A DNA stretch of 64,000 nucleotides from G965233625 sp965233625. Its GTDB lineage: Bacteria > Planctomycetota > Planctomycetia > Pirellulales > Pirellulaceae. The number at the start of each line of letters is the position of its first letter. The first letter of the stretch is position 1. The position numbers and the translations under genes were made by a program. The stretch spans positions 4,898,001 through 4,962,000 of the forward strand of contig OZ247499.1 in NCBI GenBank assembly GCA_965233625.1. Reading direction: 5' to 3'. Under the pieces are notes generated by a model. It did no database searches and was not told the DNA's origin. It saw only the letters and a program-made list of their open reading frames with translations. Shown in pieces: positions 1 to 6,579 of the stretch.

Positions 1-595
1 GGCTTGCGATGCGGCGGGTGATGTCCGCCGGGCAGCCGCCATCGAGCACCATCTGACGGGCCATCGCGATAATCTCATCGCGGTCTTCGTCCGTCATCTG
101 GCTGAAGCGTTCGCCGCGTTTGACGCGTTCTTTGTTGTGCTGCTGGAAGTATTCCACGCTGCTCTGCAAAAAGCCTACACGTTTGCGACCACCAAAGATG
201 AAACGGCGGCTGGTTAATCCTTTGTCACGCCAGCGCGAAATCGTCTTGGTGGAGACATTAAACATGCGGCTGACTTCGTCGAGCGTCAGCACGGGTTCGG
301 CAATTTCATCCACGCTGATATCGGCCGAGTCGGAAAGATCTTCCAGGAACAGCCGCAGATCGTGGTGCGCAACATCGCCCGGGATGGGTTCACCGGCTGC
401 GTTGTCGCCGTCTTCACCTGCAAACCCGGTCACGCGGAACCGCAGATAGCTGAAAGGGTATTCGCGTTTGGGGTCCAGTTCGCGGAGTAGTTTCTCGGTG
501 CGTTCGAGCTGATCAAATTTTGTGTCGCGCGGTGCGTAACGGGTCTGTTCGTCACGCAACTGGCGGATGACTGTGTTTTTGTAATCGGAATGCAT
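1..595 (-). CDS. Planctomycete-type RNA polymerase sigma factor (partial, C-terminus beyond window)
   Basis: The reverse strand from the ATG at 595 reads through the left edge without a stop (198 complete codons). It starts MHSDYKNTVIRQLRDEQ and continues with an acidic region containing HHDLRLFLEDLSDSADIS. A helix-turn-helix follows at about residues 100-150 (LTLDEVSRMFNVSTKTISRW, then RRFIFGGRKRVGF). The last visible part is RFSQMTDEDRDEIIAMARQMV...CPADITRRIAS. This layout matches the sigma-70-like factors I know from many planctomycetes, which carry a MerR/excisionase-like HTH before the sigma-like part. The start is supported by AGGAAGAGG about 8 bases upstream. A role in promoter recognition follows from family resemblance. 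The regulon cannot be inferred. A structured leader lies directly upstream. Confidence 0.75.
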   Translation of the reverse strand, partial: MHSDYKNTVIRQLRDEQTRYAPRDTKFDQLERTEKLLRELDPKREYPFSYLRFRVTGFAGEDGDNAAGEPIPGDVAHHDLRLFLEDLSDSADISVDEIAEPVLTLDEVSRMFNVSTKTISRWRDKGLTSRRFIFGGRKRVGFLQSSVEYFQQHNKERVKRGERFSQMTDEDRDEIIAMARQMVLDGGCPADITRRIAS

Positions 596-644
596 AATGC
601 ACCTCTTCCTTTGGGCCGGCGCCTGAAACCGGACCCGCAGATAA

Positions 645-744
645 CTTAGGCGGCGTTCCCTGCGACTCCCATCGCTCCACCTAAGTCCCATACCTGGGCG
701 TGTGGTCTGTCCCAGACCACCGTGACCGGCAGCTTAAAGCTACC
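645..744 (-). promoter_or_regulatory. Hairpin-rich leader upstream of the sigma-factor gene
   Basis: Several strong stems lie in a row, 50-150 bases upstream of the sigma-factor start. These are GGCAGCTT/AAGCTACC (728-744, one wobble), GTGGTCTG/CAGACCAC with a 3-base loop (702-720), CCCA/TGGG (687-698), and a 9-bp stem CTTAGGCGG/CCACCTAAG (645-653 with 677-685, one G-U on the minus strand). The last stem encloses a smaller GCGA/TCGC hairpin. I do not recognise a known riboswitch or small RNA. It could be a leader of the sigma mRNA, an independent RNA, or an intergenic repeat. Confidence 0.35.
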
Positions 745-1400
745 GCTGTATTTGCTTCAGCAGCGACGTGGCTGCGAATGATTCAATTGAGCTAAATCGT
801 CGTTGAAATGACTTGTGCCAAAATGACGTAACGGATGCTTGTTGTGATGAGAATGAGCAAAGGGTGGGCCGGGTGTTCAATTATCTGTGTCTTACAAGAC
901 ACTTTTGTCCGTAGGGATCGATTCCGGCGCGGGGCTTCTACTAGGTATACGCTGGACATCCAGCTTTGTTTCAAATTGTTCGCTGTGTTTCCACTGATTT
1001 ATTCCCAAAGTCACCGTAACACTAACTGCTTCAAACGGTTGCGAGTGGCCGGAATAAACCGGTTTCCGGGTGGAATTTTCCAGGTGACGAGGTCTTCGCC
1101 ACCTTAAAAAAGACTTGCTCCGGGTGAGTGTGCTGCTACGCGTTTAATGCAAAGGGTGTTAGTAAACGATGGCAATGAAATCAGCTAGCAATACGTGCTA
1201 CCGATGGAAACTGCATGTACTTTGCGGATGACGTGATGAATGTTTTGGTTGAACTTCGATCGCCAATACCGTCGATGTAACCGTTACATACGACACCTCT
1301 GGTCGCAGCCTACTGATATTGGCAGGGGTTATTCGCGGCGACCGTGTATTTATTGGACGCATGTGGCGCGTTTCTGGTTACCAGATTGGCGAAAAAAATC
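745..1400. other. Intergenic stretch without a recognisable gene
   Basis: No convincing coding region is seen here. A short reading frame at 835-1107 has no family resemblance and no good ribosome binding site. Two sites stand out. GTGTCTT-AC-AAGACAC (887-902) is followed by TTTT and looks like a small terminator or operator. TGTAACCGTTACA (1276-1288) is a perfect 13-bp palindrome about 110 bases before the next gene and could be an operator. Confidence 0.4.
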
Positions 1401-2720
1401 ATGAAGATTACTAAGTTACTGTCCTGCATTACTTTAGCGTTTGTCGCCGGAAGCCTGGCGGCGCCTGTCGCCTGGGGGGCGAAGCTTGACCTCTCGATCA
1501 AGCCAGCTAAGGACGAAGTAACGCTGGTGAACATGGCCATCGAATCAACCGGCCAGCTCAGCATGAACCCCAATAATAAGAAGGTGGTTCAGGCGCCAAT
1601 GAAGGTGAAGGGCAGCCTTTATTATGAAGAACGCGTACTTGATACCAATGTGGCCCGCCCGCGCTCCATCCGCTATTACCGCCGCGCTGAGGCCGATATC
1701 CGTGTGGGCGAAGCAGATGTGAAAAGCTCGCTGGCGCCAGAGCGCCGGTTGATAGTGGCCGCCTGCGAAAAAGATGCAACTTCTATCTTCTCACCCACAA
1801 CGCCTTTGTTCCGTGAAGAGATGGATCTGGTGGACGTGCCCGCCAACACGCTCGCGCTGCCAGGACTGACGCCGACGGAGAAACAGGACAAGTCGCAGAC
1901 CTGGACTGTGAACAACACCACGCTATGCCGTCTGCTGCGGCTGGATGGCGTAAGCAAGTCCACCGTTAAAGGCAAGGTGACAGAGACCGCCGGCGCCAGC
2001 GCGACGGTGGAAATCGCAGGTGAACTCAGCGGCGCCGTCGAAGGTGTCGCGACCGAGATCACCCTGAAGATCAAGCTGAAGCTCAATACGGCCAGCCACA
2101 GCCCGGACTGGGTGATCCTGTCGATTGACGAGAAGCGTTCCATCGGCCACGCCCAGCCCGGCTTCGACGCCAAGACCACCATCCGCATGGGCATTGCCAC
2201 CGCCAAGGGCAAACACCACGTAGCCGAAGATCAGATCACCGGCATGCAGCTTGAACCCGCTCCCGGTACTGAGCTGGTCGCCTTCCGTTCGCGCACCGAA
2301 GGTTTCAGCATGGTGCACGACCGCCGCTGGCGCGTGATGAGCGACTCGAAGAAAGTCACCATCATGCGGATGGTTGATAAGGGTAATCTGGTCGCCCAGC
2401 TGAACATCTCGCGGCTAGAGCCGCTGGAAACAGGTAAGAAGCTGTCCGTGGACGAATTCAAGGCGGACATCCGTGGCGCCCTGAAATCCACGCTGACTGC
2501 GTTCAATGAATCGGATGTGCAGGAGAACGAAGGCGTCCGCACCATCCGCGTGAACGCCACGGGCGAAGCCGGGCAGCTGGCCGTGCAGTGGACCTGCTTT
2601 CATCTTTCTAAGGAAGACGGCGCGCGTTACAGCCTGGTATTCACTTACGAAGCGAAATACGCAGACCGCTTTGCCGGGCAGGACGACATGATCCGCCAGG
2701 CGTTTGAAATTCTCAAATAG
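1401..2720 (+). CDS. Secreted hypothetical protein (439 aa)
   Basis: The protein begins MKITKLLSCITLAFVAGS, a good Sec signal peptide with likely cleavage after PVAWGA (about residue 26). I chose the ATG at 1401 because upstream in-frame starts would add residues before the signal peptide. The mature part is mostly beta and alpha/beta without cysteine clusters or transmembrane helices. It includes a phrase KHHVAEDQITGMQLEPAPG and a C-terminal half resembling a lipid- or solute-binding fold (FRSRTEGFSMVHDRRWRVM). I do not recognise a family. It probably acts in the periplasm or outside the cell. No SD sequence is evident, which is not unusual in planctomycetes. Confidence 0.7.
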   Translation: MKITKLLSCITLAFVAGSLAAPVAWGAKLDLSIKPAKDEVTLVNMAIESTGQLSMNPNNKKVVQAPMKVKGSLYYEERVLDTNVARPRSIRYYRRAEADIRVGEADVKSSLAPERRLIVAACEKDATSIFSPTTPLFREEMDLVDVPANTLALPGLTPTEKQDKSQTWTVNNTTLCRLLRLDGVSKSTVKGKVTETAGASATVEIAGELSGAVEGVATEITLKIKLKLNTASHSPDWVILSIDEKRSIGHAQPGFDAKTTIRMGIATAKGKHHVAEDQITGMQLEPAPGTELVAFRSRTEGFSMVHDRRWRVMSDSKKVTIMRMVDKGNLVAQLNISRLEPLETGKKLSVDEFKADIRGALKSTLTAFNESDVQENEGVRTIRVNATGEAGQLAVQWTCFHLSKEDGARYSLVFTYEAKYADRFAGQDDMIRQAFEILK

Positions 2721-2891
2721 CAGATAAAACCGCTCTGGTTCTGCTTACAAGGTTCTGATACGGTCCGGCCCGCTTATCAATTTCCGGGTAGGGTCCCGGC
2801 AACAAGAACCGGCCGTCAACGGCGACTGAGGCGAAGTCTGCGGACAGCCCGTCGCCCTGCTCGCAGGCGGCCAGCGTAAGGAGACGCTGAG

Positions 2892-4028
2892 ATGAACCGC
2901 GCCAGAACCGTGGCCTGCTTTCTGCTACTAACGCTGTCCGTATCTCCGCTCGCGGCCCAGGGACCGGGCGGTATTGCCGGCGCCTTGCGGGCGCTGAGCC
3001 CGTTTTCGTCTGTTGAGGCGGATAAGAACAAAACCTACACGCTGACCGATAAGCACGGTCCGTGGCTGATTTACGCAGCCTCGTTCACCGGCGAAGGCGG
3101 CGCGAAGCAAGCCAATGAGCTGGTGTATGAACTGCGCCACGATCATCAGCTAGAAGCGTACATCACCAAGCACCACTTCGACTTTAGCGGCCGGATGACC
3201 GGTCTGGGGCTGCAGGAAGATGGCTCGCAGCAGGTTATGCGTCACCGCCGTAACGTCGCCTTCGACCAGTACGCCGTGATGATCGGCAACTTCAAAGATG
3301 TCTACGATCCGCAGGTGGAAACCACGCTGCAACGCATCAAGCACATGCAGCCTGTTACATTGGACCCGACCAAACGGGAAGTGACTTATCACAGCCTGGG
3401 CCTGTGGCGTGAAGTGCAACGTCGCGTCAGTCCCAACCGCAAAGTGCGGAGCATGGGTCCGATGCGGGCGGCGTTTGTCACGCGTAATCCGCTGATCCCA
3501 GCTTCCTTCTTTGCACCCAAGGGTCTGGACCCGCTGGTGGTGAAGATGAACCGCGATGTTCAGTTCAGCCTGCTGAAGTGCCCCGGTAAGTACTCCGTGA
3601 AGGTCGCAACCTTCCGCGGCAGAACCACGATGGACACCAAGAAGATTGAACAGCTCATGGCCGCGCCCACCGACAGCAGCCAGCTTGCGGTGGCAGCCCA
3701 CAAAGCCCACACGCTGACCACAGCGTTGCGCAACCGCGGCGTAGAAGCGTACGAATTTCATGACCGGCACGAAAGCATTGTCGCCGTCGGTTCGTTCTCG
3801 TCGGTCGGAACCAAACGCCCCGATGGCAAGATCGAAATCAATCCGGCCGTGCACGCCATTCTGAAATCGTACGGCGCCTCGCAAGTAAACATCCCTGGCC
3901 GCGGGCTGCAGGCCCCAACGCCGCACAGCTTTGGCAACATCCCCTTCGACATCCAGCCGATGCCGATCGAAGTGCCACGGCATTCAGTAGCCAGCGACTA
4001 CGCACAGCGTAGCTCCATCTTCGAATAG
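2892..4028 (+). CDS. Secreted protein with SPOR-like repeats
   Basis: A signal peptide (MNRARTVACFLLLTLSVSPLAAQ) follows a good ribosome binding site (TAAGGAG, about 9 bases before the ATG). The mature protein (378 aa in all) contains stretches that look like SPOR-type modules. One is PWLIYAASFTGEGGAKQANEL (about 56-76) with VMIGNFKDVYDPQVETTL later. The other is YSVKVATFRGRTT with HTLTTALRNRGVEAYEFHDR and IVAVGSFSSVG near 235-300. SPOR domains bind denuded peptidoglycan. That function is inferred here only from the pattern 'measure, K/A-rich helix, VxVGxF', so it is tentative. The gene is convergent with miaA, and a palindromic repeat lies between them. Confidence 0.65.
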   Translation: MNRARTVACFLLLTLSVSPLAAQGPGGIAGALRALSPFSSVEADKNKTYTLTDKHGPWLIYAASFTGEGGAKQANELVYELRHDHQLEAYITKHHFDFSGRMTGLGLQEDGSQQVMRHRRNVAFDQYAVMIGNFKDVYDPQVETTLQRIKHMQPVTLDPTKREVTYHSLGLWREVQRRVSPNRKVRSMGPMRAAFVTRNPLIPASFFAPKGLDPLVVKMNRDVQFSLLKCPGKYSVKVATFRGRTTMDTKKIEQLMAAPTDSSQLAVAAHKAHTLTTALRNRGVEAYEFHDRHESIVAVGSFSSVGTKRPDGKIEINPAVHAILKSYGASQVNIPGRGLQAPTPHSFGNIPFDIQPMPIEVPRHSVASDYAQRSSIFE

Positions 4029-4043
4029 AAGTCCGCGGCATAA

Positions 4044-4056
4044 GCCCCTTTGGGGC
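4044..4056. terminator. GC hairpin between convergent genes
   Basis: GCCCC-TTT-GGGGC lies 16 bases after the stop of the SPOR-like gene and before the palindromic repeat. There is no long T-tract on either side, so terminator function is only possible. Confidence 0.25.
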
Positions 4057-4060
4057 GTTG

Positions 4061-4230
4061 ATATCTACACATGTTTTTCGCACCCCACATTAACCCGAAG
4101 CGCGAGCGAGGGGCGTTTGATGGAGTGCGAAAAACAAGGGGTTTTGGCGAACCGACTTCAAGTCGATAGTCTTCTTGACGGGCCATTCGCAGCAACGCGG
4201 GACGCCCCTCGCTCGCGCTTCGGGTTAGTG
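4061..4230. repeat. Palindromic repeat element, LTRSASEG family, copy 1
   Basis: The core at 4088-4230 has 28-bp inverted ends: CATTAACCCGAAGCGCGAG and so on at 4088-4115, and its complement ending TTCGGGTTAGTG at 4203-4230. The interior is about 87 bases and is related to the other copies (GCGAAAAACAAGG, TTTTGGCGA, CGGGCCATTC). The left side is extended by ATATCTACACATGTTTTTCGC at 4061, which matches the outer arm of copy 4. It fills the gap between two convergent genes. Confidence 0.85.
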
Positions 4231-4250
4231 TTGTTGTAACTAGACGGTCA

Positions 4251-5216
4251 TTAGCCCTGGACCATCTCGACGATCATCTCTGCGATTGCAGCCGGCGTCT
4301 GCGAGTCGTCCATGGGAAGATGACGGCATTCAGAGAGGCCGCGGAACCATGTGTCCTGCCGGCGTGCGAACTGGCGGGTGCGGATATTCACCGCTTCGCG
4401 CATTGAGGCTTCGTCTTCTCCTGCTTCAAGCGCGGCGATCACTTCGCGGTAACCGACGGCCTGCGAAGCCGTGCGGCCCAGTTCCCCATACTCTTCCAGC
4501 AGACCGCGGACTTCCGCCACCAGTCCCTCGTCGAACATCTGGTGCACGCGCTGCTCAATGCGGTTGTGTAGCTCCGCGCGGGGCCAGTCCAGCACAAACA
4601 CTTTGCAATCTTTGGCGGCCCGGCCTTCTTCAAAATGCGTCTGCTGGTGGCTGATCGGCTGGCCGGTGATCTTATAGACTTCCAGCGCGCGGATGATGCG
4701 GCGCGTGTCGTTGGGATGAAGCCGGGCGGCGGACAGCGGATCGACCTGGTTCAGCCGGTCGTGCAACGCCTGGACACCCACCTGCTTCACTTCTTCCTCC
4801 ACCGCGCGGCGGAATTCCCAGTCGGCGGGCGGACCTTCGAACACGCCGCGTAGCAGCGATTTCAGATACAGCGGCGTACCGCCGACAAACAACGGCTGCA
4901 GGCCCCGGTCGCGGATATCTTTCACCACATCTGCGGCCGCCGCGATGTACTCGGCCGCGCTGAAACTTTCGACAGGTGTGGCGATATCGATCAGGTGATG
5001 CGGCGTCTGCGACCGCTGCTGGGCCGTCGGCTTGGCGGTGCCAATGTCCATGCCCTGGTAAACGGCCATCGAATCGAGCGAGATAATCTCGGCGTTCAGC
5101 CGCTGCGCCAATTCCAGACCGGTCGACGTCTTTCCGCTGGCTGTGTGGCCCGAAAGGAACCAGCAGTCTTTGAAGGTCTCAGCAACGTCCCGCGACGCAC
5201 CGGCGCCTGAATTCAT
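4251..5216 (-). CDS. miaA: tRNA dimethylallyltransferase
   Basis: This enzyme transfers a dimethylallyl group from DMAPP to N6 of A37 in tRNAs that read codons beginning with U. The sequence shows the P-loop FLSGHTASGKT near the N-terminus, with His where most homologues have Pro. It also has the substrate motif LDSMAVYQGMDIGTAKP, the region HHLIDI, GGTPLYLKSLLRG, NDTRRIIRALEVY, SQAVGYREV and the C-terminal RTRQFARRQDTWFR, all typical of MiaA. Length (321 aa) is normal. The ATG at 5216 is preferred; in-frame ATGs at 5249 and 5246 and a TTG at 5261 would extend it by 10-15 residues. The gene reads in the same direction as the protease upstream, with a palindrome in the gap. Confidence 0.93.
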   Translation of the reverse strand: MNSGAGASRDVAETFKDCWFLSGHTASGKTSTGLELAQRLNAEIISLDSMAVYQGMDIGTAKPTAQQRSQTPHHLIDIATPVESFSAAEYIAAAADVVKDIRDRGLQPLFVGGTPLYLKSLLRGVFEGPPADWEFRRAVEEEVKQVGVQALHDRLNQVDPLSAARLHPNDTRRIIRALEVYKITGQPISHQQTHFEEGRAAKDCKVFVLDWPRAELHNRIEQRVHQMFDEGLVAEVRGLLEEYGELGRTASQAVGYREVIAALEAGEDEASMREAVNIRTRQFARRQDTWFRGLSECRHLPMDDSQTPAAIAEMIVEMVQG

Positions 5217-5384
5217 AACAACATTTCCAGCAAAACCACGCAGCATCATCGAACGGGCCAATTCCTCAGCGGCACTGACAAAACTGCCAGCGGCAAGCGG
5301 TCTATTTTCACCGGCAGCGACACATTGTCCACCGCCCTAAGAGGTTAACCGCAAGTGGTTGGCGTCGATCACTGGGGAAACAAC

Positions 5385-5457
5385 CGTAGGTCAGGCGCCT
5401 GCCTGACGATGAAACGGACTCCACTTCAAACGCCGTCAGGCAGGCGCCTGACCTACG
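5385..5457. repeat. Palindromic repeat, GGCGCCTG family, copy a
   Basis: A perfect 24-bp inverted repeat (5385-5408 and 5434-5457; arms contain GTCAGGCGCCTGCCTGAC) encloses 25 bases that include CCACTTCAAACG. It is flanked by an imperfect direct repeat, TTGGCGTCGATCACTGGGG (from 5360) and TTGGCGTCAATCACTGCGG (from 5494). The second of these covers the stop codon of the protease gene. Confidence 0.8.
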
Positions 5458-5503
5458 GGTTTTTGGCACATCGCACTAGATAATTGGCGTTTGTTGGCGT
5501 CAA

Positions 5504-6289
5504 TCACTGCGGAAGCAGTTCGTGCAAAAGATGCGCGTGCACGCAGATAGCCAGATTGATCGGGTGATGCGTCTGGCGTTCTTCAAAGGCCGTGACCGTG
5601 CGATCGGTAATCCGGTGATGCCCCACCACGATGCCGATGACGGATTGCTTTGCGTTCTTGTCGCTGCCGGCCGGACGCGTGACGACCACGGCGCCGCTGT
5701 CGCCGCCGAAGTTGCTGTAATTGATCAGAAAGGTAGAGGCCGTGGCGTTGGAACTGGGGGGATAGCTGGCCACGCTGCCACGCCGCAGGACAGGCCAGCC
5801 GACGGTGTCTGCTTCAATCTTGGCGGGGAAGCAGGGGATGAAGCAGATATCGCCCAGCGAGACGCGTTCCGCTTTGATTTGTTCCTGGCTGCTGATCTGC
5901 TCCAGCTCAAAGGGTTGAATATCAATCCCGGCGGGAAACGCGAATTTCATCACCGCCAGATCCGCCGTGGCGTGCTGCCGCCACAGAGGCCGCCCATCCA
6001 TGCGGACGCGGATGGGTGTTTCCAGACGCTCGTACTGGCCATCTTCCTTCTTCTTGCGCAACACCAGCTTACAGACATCGCGTTTCATATCGTTCATCAC
6101 ATGCGCGGCGGTCACCAGCATGGCGCCTTCTTTGCCACGCACCACAAAGCATGTCCCCGAAGTGCGCCCGTCCGAAATCCGGAACGAAGCCCGCATCGCG
6201 TCCAACGCATCCCCCGCCGACGCCCCAGAGGTCAAAGCCGCCAGCATCATGAAAGTAAAAACAACAACCGCATGCAATCTCACGGTCAT
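5504..6289 (-). CDS. Secreted trypsin-like serine protease
   Basis: A signal peptide (to about ASAG, residue 26) is followed by a chymotrypsin-fold protease domain. The catalytic triad is readable: His in MLVTAAHVMND, Asp in TADLAVMKF and Ser in NFGGDSGAVVV. The region FRISDGRTSGTCFVVRGKEG forms the start of the first barrel (GxGxxV-like). There is no PDZ domain, so it is a small stand-alone protease of 261 aa rather than a full DegP/HtrA. The ATG at 6289 has AGGA about 8 bases upstream. A role in envelope protein processing or signalling is inference. Confidence 0.85.
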   Translation of the reverse strand: MTVRLHAVVVFTFMMLAALTSGASAGDALDAMRASFRISDGRTSGTCFVVRGKEGAMLVTAAHVMNDMKRDVCKLVLRKKKEDGQYERLETPIRVRMDGRPLWRQHATADLAVMKFAFPAGIDIQPFELEQISSQEQIKAERVSLGDICFIPCFPAKIEADTVGWPVLRRGSVASYPPSSNATASTFLINYSNFGGDSGAVVVTRPAGSDKNAKQSVIGIVVGHHRITDRTVTAFEERQTHHPINLAICVHAHLLHELLPQ

Positions 6290-6370
6290 GCAAAAATCCT
6301 GTCAGTGGAAGTGAACGGGTTATCAGATGAACGATGGCGGTTAATCACGCTCAGCGGATTTCGCTTGCAA

Positions 6371-6514
6371 CATTAACCCGAAGCGCGAGCGAGGGACGGT
6401 TGATTGAGCGCGAAAAACAAGGCGTTTTGGCGATACAGGTTCAAATCGAAAATCTTCCTGACCGGCCATTCCTGGGCAACGCGGGGCGTCCCTCGCTTGC
6501 GCTTCGGGTTAGTG
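6371..6514. repeat. Palindromic repeat element, LTRSASEG family, copy 2
   Basis: Inverted ends CATTAACCCGAAGCGCGAG (6371) and CTTGCGCTTCGGGTTAGTG (ending 6514) enclose an interior that aligns with copy 1 in the same orientation (GCGAAAAACAAGGCGTTTTGG, CGGCCATTCCTGG, CAACGCGGGG). It lies between the start of the protease gene and the end of the DUF1549/DUF1553 gene. Confidence 0.85.
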
Positions 6515-6579
6515 TTCATTCGCCAAAGCGTGAGAGTTCTGCACCCTTGCCGGTTTGCAATTGTCCAGCTACCAACCGC

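Noticed and set aside
835..1107. Small plus-strand gene of 90 codons
   Set aside because: It has no ribosome binding site or family resemblance, and its composition does not look like neighbouring proteins.
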